Virus record (IMG/VR): IMGVR_UViG_3300035179_000035
Coordinates: 1 to 36,334 of that record
Strand: one strand, 5' to 3'
DNA length: 36,334 bases
Source: a virus
Part shown: one piece after another, positions 22,335 to 30,087 of the stretch
Position numbering within the stretch: the first letter of the stretch is position 1
Layout: every line of letters begins with the position of its first letter
The notes under the pieces: generated by a model
The model's database searches: none
Told to the model about the DNA's origin: nothing
Seen by the model: only the letters and a program-made list of their open reading frames with translations
Position numbers and translations under genes: made by a program

Positions 22335-23009
22335 TTATTCCCCCCAGGGCCTCGAATAGGCCGCGTGTGTTTTAACATCCGCTCGTGGAGTGAGAGTGAT
22401 CTTTCCGGTTTGCCGCTCGATATTGTAGGACACAAGTCGGTCAAGCAACTTAAAAAATTGACCATCCCACTCATTCGCTTTCTCCGGCTCCTCCAGAAAT
22501 CGGAATCCCTCGGCAGTCCCGGCAAAGATATAGAGGTTCGGATAATTATTTGAGATAAAATTGTTTGTAACGCTGTCCGAAAAGGGAGTGACATGGCAGT
22601 AGCACTCAAAGTCAATGTAATAAGCGTCATCCGGGAGTGGCCATATCTCCGCTGTGGTCTCTTTGATAATGATCGCTTCAGGCTCACCGGTGTCATCCGT
22701 GGCCCATCGCCGCCTGGCTTCGGCCTCGTTGATCACATCCAGCGGCGTGCAGGCGTTGGTAGAAGAATCGCGGTAAACGATCCCATCCGGCATATCATCT
22801 TTATAATTGCTCGGAAGGGCAATCGTCCGCGTAACTGCTACAGTAGTCTTGGTCTCGCTTGTCTCCATGAACCAGAAATTATACGGAGTAGTGACATCAT
22901 CCTTGATCCGGTTATTAAGCCATCCTCTTATCTCATTATTGAAATCAGTATAAGAGCGGCCACAGTTTTTCTGTATGACCGCTTTAATCTGGGCCTCTGT
23001 CATTGACAT
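22335..23009 (-). CDS. Head-tail adaptor protein
   Basis: 224 residues with the features of podovirus adaptor proteins: an N-terminal helical part (EAQIKAVIQKNCGRSYTDFN), a beta core containing TIALPSNYK, TPLDVINEAEARRRW and EIWPLPDDAYYIDFECYC, and a helical C-terminal half (LYIFAGTAEGFRFLEEPEKA). Such proteins form the ring beneath the portal. TAGGAG precedes the ATG at good distance. Position before the tail genes supports the call. Confidence 0.65.
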   Translation of the reverse strand: MSMTEAQIKAVIQKNCGRSYTDFNNEIRGWLNNRIKDDVTTPYNFWFMETSETKTTVAVTRTIALPSNYKDDMPDGIVYRDSSTNACTPLDVINEAEARRRWATDDTGEPEAIIIKETTAEIWPLPDDAYYIDFECYCHVTPFSDSVTNNFISNNYPNLYIFAGTAEGFRFLEEPEKANEWDGQFFKLLDRLVSYNIERQTGKITLTPRADVKTHAAYSRPWGE

Positions 23010-23021
23010 AGAAAATTACTC

Positions 23022-23171
23022 CTATTTGTCGTCGCGTCCTGCCTTCATGGCTCCAATATGCTGGCCCCTGTGGTCGAACTTCTCGCCATTCTGGAGATAG
23101 ATCCGCAGAGGACCGTTTTTGGACACGATGACCTTATGAGATTTTTTCGGATCAAATCTCTTTTCAGCCAT
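23022..23171 (-). CDS. Small protein, paralogue of the next upstream gene
   Basis: 49 residues: RFDPKKSHKVIVSKNGP then a YLQNGEKFDHRGQHIG segment. It shares the pattern F(D/N)PK..HK..V..NGP....QNG......G with the protein at 23175-23420, directly upstream, pointing to a small local duplication. The stop lies 13 nt before the adaptor start. Function unknown. Confidence 0.65.
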   Translation of the reverse strand: MAEKRFDPKKSHKVIVSKNGPLRIYLQNGEKFDHRGQHIGAMKAGRDDK

Positions 23172-23174
23172 GAT

Positions 23175-23420
23175 TTACTTTCCCCCCTTTTTAGGTGGTC
23201 GTCCGGCTTTCTTTTTCACGTCCGGAGCTGCTGGATCCGGCTTCGGGACCGTTGCCACCGTTGGAGCCACATCCTCTTTCGGTTTATCCGGTTTCGGTTT
23301 ATCCGGAGCCTCGCCCCTGACCCTGCCGTCCAGGAAATACTCGACACCATTCTGGACAACATAGGTAGGCCCATTCGATTGAACGACTTGCTTGTGAGGC
23401 AGTTTAGGATTGAATCCCAT
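23175..23420 (-). CDS. Small protein with Pro/Lys-rich tail
   Basis: 81 residues from the ATG at 23420, spaced 8 nt from AGGAGG; a GTG three codons upstream abuts that site. N-terminal module FNPKLPHKQVVQSNGP...VQNGVEYFLDG is shared with the adjacent 49-residue protein. The C-terminal half is a linker of PDKPKPDKPK and basic repeats (KKKAGRPPKKGGK) with an AT-hook-like GRPPK. Confidence 0.65.
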   Translation of the reverse strand: MGFNPKLPHKQVVQSNGPTYVVQNGVEYFLDGRVRGEAPDKPKPDKPKEDVAPTVATVPKPDPAAPDVKKKAGRPPKKGGK

Positions 23421-23441
23421 CGTTTTCACCTCCTCTATCCT

Positions 23442-23753
23442 TTATTTCCAAAAAGCCATGACAATACTGACGATTATGCCCACTGCTGCTATTATCCCGA
23501 CTATCGCACTCCATACGAACTTGACCGCGAAAATTTCCTTGTCGTGCTCCCTGACCTTGCTATTTTTGCCATCTGGGAAAATCTCCTGATTAAGAAGGGC
23601 AACCGCTTTGCCGTGCTCCTCGCAAGGAAATCGATCAATGCCTTCTTTTATTCCTTTCAATACGGATTCACTGACCGCGAAGCTTTCAGCAAGTTCATTT
23701 ACCTTGTTGAAAAGCTGGTCAACACATTTTTCTATTCGCTCTATTGCATCCAT
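23442..23753 (-). CDS. C-terminally anchored membrane protein with coiled coil
   Basis: 103 residues: a coiled coil-prone first half (AIERIEKCVDQLFNKVNELA), charged middle, and one transmembrane segment at residues about 79-101 (VWSAIVGIIAAVGIIVSIVMAF). The layout recalls XhlA-type hemolysin/holin accessory proteins, so it is a second holin candidate, though it lies in the tail block rather than with the endolysin. Nearly abuts the exported protein upstream. Confidence 0.6.
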   Translation of the reverse strand: MDAIERIEKCVDQLFNKVNELAESFAVSESVLKGIKEGIDRFPCEEHGKAVALLNQEIFPDGKNSKVREHDKEIFAVKFVWSAIVGIIAAVGIIVSIVMAFWK

Positions 23754-23754
23754 T

Positions 23755-24156
23755 CTAAAAAGAAATTCCTAACCTTGCCGTATTGAGCATTTCCAGCCCA
23801 GCGGGTATGCCGTCGTCATTGCCAGCCAGATAGTCCCGGCCTCCAATCGAATAGGTTGACCAGAACGGCCCGATCTGCACGCCGAAGTTCCACGCCACCT
23901 CAATAGAGTGGTGATTGATCGCAAATATCGAAGATCTCGGAGCCGTATAGACCAGCCCTAATTCCACTTCGGAAAGGTAATAACATTTGTTTCCAAAGAA
24001 CTTCCCGGCCCATTTTGCCTGATTAAGTTCCAACTTCGGCAGGCGGTATTCATAGGAAAAATTTATTCCCTTCTTTTGCTCCAAATAAAGATACGACTCC
24101 GCCCCCGTTGCCGTCATCATCAAGCCGATTATCAATAATGCTATTAAGCCCTTCAT
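23755..24156 (-). CDS. Exported, probable small outer-membrane beta-barrel
   Basis: 133 residues. A Sec signal peptide covers residues 1 to about 19 (MKGLIALLIIGLMMTATGA). The mature part alternates hydrophobic and polar residues (YLYLEQKKGINFSYEYRLPK, EVELGLVYTAP, HSIEVAWNFGVQIGPFWSTY) and ends in phenylalanine (RLGISF), the C-terminal residue typical of outer-membrane barrels recognised by BamA. AAAGGA precedes the ATG. Surface change or block of superinfection is possible. Confidence 0.65.
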   Translation of the reverse strand: MKGLIALLIIGLMMTATGAESYLYLEQKKGINFSYEYRLPKLELNQAKWAGKFFGNKCYYLSEVELGLVYTAPRSSIFAINHHSIEVAWNFGVQIGPFWSTYSIGGRDYLAGNDDGIPAGLEMLNTARLGISF

Positions 24157-24167
24157 GCTTTTATCCT

Positions 24168-25919
24168 TTAGTTAAGGACATAGGAATAAATTATTGAATA
24201 GTCGGCATTGGCTGTGGTCCCACCAGTAAGAAAGTTTGCCGTTGCTGTGGTCGCCGAATTACTGGCCACATAACCCATACTATCAAGAGAAGTCAAAATT
24301 CCCCTTCCGGTGGGAGTGGTTGTACAAGCAATGGGCAAGGTAAAAGTAATAGCACTTGTCGTGGCGGCAGTCGCAATGTCAATAGCAAGTTTCAAATAAC
24401 AGGTGATGTTGTTCCCATTTCTTTCCCAATTACTTGCATAGCTTGCTGAAGAAGATACATTCGCTCCATTCGTCAGCGTCGGCATATAAACCCCACTCGC
24501 CACATTTAGTTCAGGGATAAATACATTAGTGTTGGCGTCTTTCACCGCAAACTTCTTGGCTGAACGGGCGTAGATACCCTTGACTACATCACCAAGATTA
24601 GTAGGCAGTACGCCTTTCTTAAAGAAACATTCATCATAGCGAGTTCCGGCTTCGGGTAAATTACTTGCCCCATTAACTCCACTCAACTGAAACTTACTTT
24701 GCGTTGTTCCTATCGTTCCATCTGCACCTGTTCCGACTAACAAACCATTAACATACAACTTTGTCCCAACCCCCATCTCTCTCGCCCAGACCATATGATA
24801 CCAACCCGCCGAGGGGATAGTTATTGCCGTGGTCGGTAAATCAGTTGCAAGATTGATAAGGAAAGTAAAAACTCCGGCAGTTGTTAAATAGGAATACCAA
24901 CCGTTATTTGTCGCACCAACATTGCTGAAAAATACAACATCGGATACAGGCGTAGCATCGGGAATATAAACCCAACCCCCCACCATAAAGTCATCAGTAT
25001 CGGCGGTGTTTGCCACATCGAATACTGCGTCCGTGCTTTGGAGATAACCACCAGTGATCATGGTGTTATAATATCCTGCTGTTCCTAAAACATCTGCTGA
25101 CTGTGTTAATTTTTGTGCCTTAAGTGTTAATGTTTTAGCTGTTCCAATGTAAGACACTTCTGCATATGCACTTTCAGCCGCAGTATCAGTTACGCTATTA
25201 AAGTTCCAACCGTAAAGCGTGGTGGAATTGGGAAAATCTGCTGAGACAAGTTGGGCGTCATTTTGCAATATCTCATTTCTGCGGACAACCGAATAGCCGG
25301 AAAGTGTTGAGGCACCGGTTATAGATAAGTTTGTTCCACTAATATTGGTGAAGGTCCCGGCCGCCGGAGTGGACCCGCCAATGATAGAGCCGTCGATTGT
25401 GCCGCCGTTGATATCCGCAGTGGTAACCACCAGGGCAGCAATAGTAGAAACGCCGGTGATAGTTTCGTTAGTAATGTTCGCAGTGGCAATGTTCCCAGTC
25501 GTGATCTTCCCGGTCGTTATATTGCCGGTCGTAATGTTGGAGGTCGTCACGCTTTCAGTGGTTGCCGTGAGTGAATTGACGCGAAGCGTTTCAATGGTCG
25601 AGATCCCGGTTATCCGTTCATTCGTTGCGGTAATGGTATTGGCAGTAATATTCCCGCCGGTCATGGAAAGCGAACCGTCTAAATTGAAATTGCCATCCTT
25701 GTCTATGTAGGCCTTTTCGTTGGTAAATTTATCGTTATAAAAGCTGACAATCTTTCTCCCGGTTGCTTCGATCGATCCACGGTTGCCGATCGAAACGGCC
25801 GGATCAGCTTCATTCGTCCCCACATCCCCGACTACATATCGGGTAAGACCCCATGCCGGCATCGAAATCAAAGCCAGAATTAGCAGCAGATTAGTAATTA
25901 GAAATCTTAATTTTTTCAT
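24168..25919 (-). CDS. Fibre-like protein with signal peptide and LamG-type domain
   Basis: 583 residues. An N-terminal Sec signal peptide (to about residue 24, ending MPAWG) is unexpected for a virion fibre. Next come fibre-like Thr-rich repeats (NITTGNITTGKITTGNIATA), then a LamG/concanavalin-like beta domain (DDFMVGGWVYIPDATP, AGWYHMVWAREMGVGTKLYV), and a C-terminal beta part. AAGGAGG precedes the ATG. It may be a secreted or surface protein of the lysogen, or a virion fibre of an unusual kind. Confidence 0.7.
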   Translation of the reverse strand: MKKLRFLITNLLLILALISMPAWGLTRYVVGDVGTNEADPAVSIGNRGSIEATGRKIVSFYNDKFTNEKAYIDKDGNFNLDGSLSMTGGNITANTITATNERITGISTIETLRVNSLTATTESVTTSNITTGNITTGKITTGNIATANITNETITGVSTIAALVVTTADINGGTIDGSIIGGSTPAAGTFTNISGTNLSITGASTLSGYSVVRRNEILQNDAQLVSADFPNSTTLYGWNFNSVTDTAAESAYAEVSYIGTAKTLTLKAQKLTQSADVLGTAGYYNTMITGGYLQSTDAVFDVANTADTDDFMVGGWVYIPDATPVSDVVFFSNVGATNNGWYSYLTTAGVFTFLINLATDLPTTAITIPSAGWYHMVWAREMGVGTKLYVNGLLVGTGADGTIGTTQSKFQLSGVNGASNLPEAGTRYDECFFKKGVLPTNLGDVVKGIYARSAKKFAVKDANTNVFIPELNVASGVYMPTLTNGANVSSSASYASNWERNGNNITCYLKLAIDIATAATTSAITFTLPIACTTTPTGRGILTSLDSMGYVASNSATTATANFLTGGTTANADYSIIYSYVLN

Positions 25920-25931
25920 GGACTTGCCTCC

Positions 25932-26336
25932 TTAATTATCCGCAAACGGAGCGGATTGGTACCATTTCGCATCCGTGGCGTTATACATCAGCCTGAGGAT
26001 GTCCCCCTTCCCCAGAGTTACATTCATCTTATCATTGAGCTTGAATCCAGAGTTTGTCAAATTGCTCTCCTCCTGGAGGGTCAGGGTATTGGTGTCTGAC
26101 TGCCCTTCCAGGATGAGCTCAAAACCGTCTACAGTGAAACTGGTGGCAATTCCAGGCGTAGCTGTGAGGGTTATGGCCCCACCAGAGCCCTGGACCCTCA
26201 TAATCTTATTTGTTATCGTGATCCCGCCGGCCTCCGTGATATTTGTTATAGCCGAAGGATCCATCGAGACCTGAGATAGTTGCGGATTTTTGAACGGCCT
26301 CATCCGGCTGATTGTTTTTCTTAATCTTGTTCCCAT
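25932..26336 (-). CDS. Beta-rich virion-like protein
   Basis: 134 residues: a basic N-terminus (MGTRLRKTISRMRPFKNPQL), then beta segments (GGAITLTATPGIATSFTVDG, FELILEGQSDTNTLTLQEES) and GDILRLMYNATDAKWYQ. The end resembles that of the protein at 9442-9873. GGGAGG precedes the ATG. Probably decorates head or tail; unproven. Confidence 0.6.
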   Translation of the reverse strand: MGTRLRKTISRMRPFKNPQLSQVSMDPSAITNITEAGGITITNKIMRVQGSGGAITLTATPGIATSFTVDGFELILEGQSDTNTLTLQEESNLTNSGFKLNDKMNVTLGKGDILRLMYNATDAKWYQSAPFADN

Positions 26337-26418
26337 AATAAGTTTCCTCCCTTATCGGGGGCTTGCCCCAAAACCCCTCTCAATGAGGCGAACGGGGCAA
26401 GCCGTCATTTCATGTTTT

Positions 26419-26853
26419 TTACTGAGTGCACATTGCCGGCTGGACCCACAGTTTACCGGCAGCTTCGGAAGTAGCACCCACGCAAGCCCTCACTCTCCAA
26501 TAAGGAAGGGGGTTGTCGGTGATCTTTGCCTGAAGCTGTGTTGCCGTGGCGATTGAAGCGAGAGATGACCCATCAACGACCGCCCAATGAGAAGCATCAG
26601 TCGAGCCCTCAATGGTGGCGTAGATAGTTCTAATGCACTCGCTCGATACCAGGAACACCCGGTTGATGTAGGGAGCAAGGTAGGTCGCATCCGTCCACAC
26701 GGTTGTGACCGCCCCGGAAGTGGCAACGGTCGTTCTTTGTGCGGGAGGGAGATAGACCGCACCTCGAATCAGGGCAATGCTCGTGGCGGAGGCCACGGAG
26801 CAAAGACCGATCACCAAACCTGCACAGAGCAGAAGGGCAAATAACTTTTTCAT
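26419..26853 (-). CDS. Exported protein of the structural block
   Basis: 144 residues with a clear Sec signal peptide (MKKLFALLLCAGLVIGLCSV ending ASA). The cysteine inside it does not fit a lipobox, so it is probably not a lipoprotein. The mature part is beta-prone (VFLVSSECIRTIYATIEGST, HWAVVDGSSLASI, RVRACVGATSEAAGKLWVQP) with three cysteines that could form disulfides. GGAGGG precedes the ATG. It lies between two beta-rich virion-like genes. Confidence 0.65.
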   Translation of the reverse strand: MKKLFALLLCAGLVIGLCSVASATSIALIRGAVYLPPAQRTTVATSGAVTTVWTDATYLAPYINRVFLVSSECIRTIYATIEGSTDASHWAVVDGSSLASIATATQLQAKITDNPLPYWRVRACVGATSEAAGKLWVQPAMCTQ

Positions 26854-26862
26854 ATTTCCCTC

Positions 26863-27270
26863 CTATTTATTTATCTCTGTGTAGTAGATGACAGCATAAC
26901 CGGCCCCGGTGGTCGTGCCGCCAGAAGCCTGCGTTTTGTGCTCTACTATCAGAGTATCACCCGCGACCACATCGAACTCTGTGGCCGCCGTAAATGCCGT
27001 CCCGGGCTGGACCTCAACCCCAATGGCGACATTGTCCGGAGTGACGGTGCACTTTTCGGCCCTGCTATCACCGGACGGAGTGTGGTCGAGAGAGACTACC
27101 GCTGCTGTGGTTGCATCACCGACCACTTCGGTCGCCGCGATAAATGTGAAATTCTTAACATGGATTGCTTTGCCCGTGGGCATGATCCACGTAAATTTAT
27201 CCGCAGCGGAAGCGGAAAGGTCAATTGCAACCGGCACTACCTCGCGAATTAAGGCATTATCATAAGACAT
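26863..27270 (-). CDS. Probable head decoration-type protein
   Basis: 135 residues, all-beta (VPVAIDLSASAADKFTWIMP, KAIHVKNFTFIAATEV, DTLIVEHKTQASGG). No signal peptide or membrane segment. It is directly downstream of the major capsid gene, a usual place for decoration or stabilising proteins. GGGGGG precedes the ATG. Confidence 0.55.
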   Translation of the reverse strand: MSYDNALIREVVPVAIDLSASAADKFTWIMPTGKAIHVKNFTFIAATEVVGDATTAAVVSLDHTPSGDSRAEKCTVTPDNVAIGVEVQPGTAFTAATEFDVVAGDTLIVEHKTQASGGTTTGAGYAVIYYTEINK

Positions 27271-27284
27271 GATTTAAGCCCCCC

Positions 27285-28247
27285 TTATACCGAGGTCACA
27301 TGGACGATCCGGGCTTCCCCGGCCGTTGCTGTGTCCCAGGTGAGTGAATAACCGAGAATGGCATACCAAGCGACTCCCTTGGAGCGGCCATAGTCGGTGG
27401 GAATCTTTGCACGAATTTCGGGGGCTATCGCGACTCCCTCAACGATGGGATCGTCCCCGAAAAAGAGAGCCTCTCCCTTATAAGTGGCGGCGGCCCCGAT
27501 GGTGTCGCCCATGTTGTTTACCTGCTCGATAAACCGGACGCCCTCGTAAATGCCGACCTCACCGTAGAAAAGGTCCTCCGGACGACCGTATTTCACCGCT
27601 TCGATGAAATCGTCATCGTCCTTGATGCACCGCAGGAATCCAACGGACGCGATACAAACGTAGTATCCGTCCTTCACGGTCCCGGAGAATTTGGGAACAT
27701 AGAGCGTGGACTTCATGTAATCGACGATCGCCTTTACATCGTAAGTCTCGCAATTCCGGGTTGCCGTGGTGGATACGGCACCATCCGTGTCGAATGTCCC
27801 GGTAGGATTGTCCGCCGTGCCGGTCGGAGTATACTTGACCTTGCAGGTCTTGAACTCCGTCCCGATCGCGGTGTCGATGGCTTTCGCCTGATCGTCCTTT
27901 AGGGACTTCGTCACGATGTTGTCTACCGAAAACTCTGAGAGAGCCTCAAGCTTTCCGGTATAGGGGACAGAATTGCCATATTCGTCTACAGCAACTTCCC
28001 CCTGAGAAATGATCACGCTTGTTTCCGGCATAGCATTTAGCTCGGAAATAGTGGACCCGGCGGTACCAACATTAGAGATCTTATCGAAAAGGATCTTATC
28101 CCCTTTGTTTTTGCCGTAGCCGGGCTCCGGACGGACAAACTGCCTAAACTTCATGATCGGCTGAGCCGCGTGGCGGATCTGCCGTGAAAGTTTAGGGTTA
28201 GCCAGGTATCCGCCGGAAGCGGAAGCTACCCAATTTTGGCCAGCCAT
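27285..28247 (-). CDS. Major capsid protein (HK97 fold, N4-gp56-like)
   Basis: 320 residues. Features of N4-gp56-type capsid proteins: KGDKILFDKISNVG, TISELNAMPETSVIISQGEV, the helical EFSVDNIVTKSLKDDQAKAI, and KTCKVKYTPTG, VDYMKSTLYVPKF, RFIEQVNNMGD. The absence of a long N-terminal delta-domain fits with a separate scaffold gene next door. Strong ribosome site (GGAGG). Confidence 0.85.
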   Translation of the reverse strand: MAGQNWVASASGGYLANPKLSRQIRHAAQPIMKFRQFVRPEPGYGKNKGDKILFDKISNVGTAGSTISELNAMPETSVIISQGEVAVDEYGNSVPYTGKLEALSEFSVDNIVTKSLKDDQAKAIDTAIGTEFKTCKVKYTPTGTADNPTGTFDTDGAVSTTATRNCETYDVKAIVDYMKSTLYVPKFSGTVKDGYYVCIASVGFLRCIKDDDDFIEAVKYGRPEDLFYGEVGIYEGVRFIEQVNNMGDTIGAAATYKGEALFFGDDPIVEGVAIAPEIRAKIPTDYGRSKGVAWYAILGYSLTWDTATAGEARIVHVTSV

Positions 28248-28286
28248 AACTTTTTACCTCCAAATTAGATTTGGGGGCATACAGGT

Positions 28287-29066
28287 TTACATTCGCTTGG
28301 CTTTATTCTTTCTGGTGGTCCCGACAAACTCATCAAGTTCCTCAGCCTGCGATTCCTCGACAGTCTTTGGAACTTCCGGCTTTGGCGGTGATGGTTGCTC
28401 GCCTCCACCTCTATCGCCGCCGGACTCGAAATGAGGCGGCGGTTCTTTTTCAATCTTTCCGCCCATCTCGACGATTTGCTTGCGGACCCTCTTAGCTATC
28501 TCCTCAAATGCCTTATTTTTATTTTCCGGCGTGGCCATTTGAGGGTTTTCCTGGAGATATTGCTGCGTGGTAAGATCCACCAGAACAGAGGCCTTTTTCA
28601 GCTCGGGATGGGTTGTGAAAAAATCTTCACGAACTTTTCTCCCGGCCTCAAGCCCATGAACCATTTGAGCCACGGTCCCTCGAACTCCAACCTGGACCGC
28701 TGTCATGAAGGCTTTAGCCCACCCATTCGGGTTTTCGATGATATCGATACCTTTGATTGCCTCAAAGGTCTCATCGCCCCCACCATCACCATTCCCGCCA
28801 GGTTCGGCAGAAATGGGTTTGCCTCCTCCAGACTGCCCTCGGCGATAGCCATCCAGGGCAGCGTTAGCCTGCGAAAGCTCCTCCCCCATTGTGCTGATTT
28901 TGCCCTCCAGATCAGCTCTGGAGCCCTCTGTTTTTTCGAGGTGGGCTTGTAGGGCCTTGGCCGCTACGACCTTTGCCTCGGGCGATAAATTCTCGAATTC
29001 GACGCCGCTCCCAGGGTCGCTCCCCCCTGGCAGCAAATTCCCTTCTATGCTAAATAAAAATCCCAT
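28287..29066 (-). CDS. Scaffolding-like protein
   Basis: 259 residues, low complexity and charged: a coiled coil (SRADLEGKISTMGEELSQAN), Gly-rich linkers, a helical middle (AFMTAVQVGVRGTVAQMVHG) and a helical, basic C-terminus (EEIAKRVRKQIVEMGGKIE; ending TTRKNKAKRM). Place between portal-side genes and the capsid gene fits a scaffold, whose basic C-terminus would bind the capsid. AAGGAG precedes the ATG. Confidence 0.65.
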   Translation of the reverse strand: MGFLFSIEGNLLPGGSDPGSGVEFENLSPEAKVVAAKALQAHLEKTEGSRADLEGKISTMGEELSQANAALDGYRRGQSGGGKPISAEPGGNGDGGGDETFEAIKGIDIIENPNGWAKAFMTAVQVGVRGTVAQMVHGLEAGRKVREDFFTTHPELKKASVLVDLTTQQYLQENPQMATPENKNKAFEEIAKRVRKQIVEMGGKIEKEPPPHFESGGDRGGGEQPSPPKPEVPKTVEESQAEELDEFVGTTRKNKAKRM

Positions 29067-29110
29067 TTTACTTTCTCCTTCCCGGCGTCCCTTACCGTAG
29101 TAGGACCGGG

Positions 29111-29389
29111 TTATTTAGGCTCGCTCGCGACCATTTTCAATCCCTCAGCCGCTCGCTTGCCTGCGTTTATCTGATCCTGGACATTGCTGAAAAGAGTCAT
29201 CAGCAGTTTTGCCTGGGCCTGAACCTCAAGCAGCTTGATATGGTCCGGGCCGCATTCGGTCAGGATCCTAAGTGTGTCCCAAGCATTTTCCCACACCCAG
29301 GTATCAAGCCATTCTTTCGCACTATCAGCAGCACCTCCTTTCTTGACAAATTTTAAGAGCTCAACTTTGCGAGCATTATTCGAGGTCAT
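29111..29389 (-). CDS. Hypothetical helical protein of the head block
   Basis: 92 residues, mostly helical (VELLKFVKKGGAADSAKEWL, IKLLEVQAQAKLLMTLFSNV, QDQINAGKRAAEGLKM). Overlaps the upstream gene by 4 nt. No family seen; capsid assembly is suggested only by location. Confidence 0.6.
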   Translation of the reverse strand: MTSNNARKVELLKFVKKGGAADSAKEWLDTWVWENAWDTLRILTECGPDHIKLLEVQAQAKLLMTLFSNVQDQINAGKRAAEGLKMVASEPK

Positions 29390-29799
29390 AAAGCCGCATC
29401 CTTTTGGATTGTCTGGCTCGTTTCAAAACCCGGCACTTCAAGTGCCGCCTGCTCAATGGGTGTGCCAGTTGACTTGGCTTCCCCTTCTTTTGCCACTGCA
29501 ACAGGATCCTCCGGATCCATCCCGACGTTCGGCTTAATATCCGGGTCCACCGGCTGAGTAATAGTTTCAATCCGTTTGAACCCCTGAGTTACATCAGCTT
29601 CTCCAAAGACTCCGGAGCCATGGACTTTTCCTTTGATTTTTGTTTTCTTTTTTGGCAATCCCTTTTCCGGAGTGGAGGCAAACTCATGCAACTGTTTTTT
29701 GCTCATCTTCAACATCCCCCTGTTTTTCTTGTGAAGTTTCTCTGGATGATGTTCTGCGATCGCCGCCGCTTTCCTCATCGCCTTACTTGGTGCTGGCAT
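29386..29799 (-). CDS. Small basic protein of the head block
   Basis: 137 residues. The N-terminus MPAPSKAMRKAAAIAEHHPE and LKMSKKQLHEFASTPEKG resembles a short conserved module of phage proteins (DUF3008-like: AAAIA...LKMSKKQL.EFA). The rest is Pro/Lys-rich and disordered. AAAGGAGG precedes the ATG. Virion role likely but not defined. Confidence 0.6.
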   Translation of the reverse strand: MPAPSKAMRKAAAIAEHHPEKLHKKNRGMLKMSKKQLHEFASTPEKGLPKKKTKIKGKVHGSGVFGEADVTQGFKRIETITQPVDPDIKPNVGMDPEDPVAVAKEGEAKSTGTPIEQAALEVPGFETSQTIQKDAAL

Positions 29800-30087
29800 T
29801 TAACTCATTCCTCCTTTTTTTTCGATATCCTGGACAACGACCTCAAGGGGCTCGGCCAGATAACTTGGGATTTCGCTGCTCCTAAATTCAAACTCGATAT
29901 ATTTATCCCCTTCGTGATGAGGATCCTCGCTTTCGGTTTTCACCTGCGGAACATAGCCGACCCTGCTTTGGATAAGTCGAGAATCCCCCGGGATCCCCTT
30001 GATAACCTTACAGGCCCGCTTCTCTGACCCTTCTGCGAACAATGACACAAGAAATTCCTCAGACATCCGAACCTTGAACATTCCCAT
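29800..30087 (-). CDS. Hypothetical protein after the portal
   Basis: 95 residues, alpha/beta (MFKVRMSEEFLVSLFAEGSE, RLIQSRVGYVPQVKTE, YIEFEFRSSEIPSYLAEPLE). Overlaps the portal stop (1 nt). Unknown. Confidence 0.65.
   Translation of the reverse strand: MGMFKVRMSEEFLVSLFAEGSEKRACKVIKGIPGDSRLIQSRVGYVPQVKTESEDPHHEGDKYIEFEFRSSEIPSYLAEPLEVVVQDIEKKGGMS

Noticed and set aside
23058-23786. 242-residue rightward ORF
   Set aside because: It runs across three well-supported leftward genes with good ribosome sites; its translation is rich in Phe, Leu and Arg typical of antisense frames.
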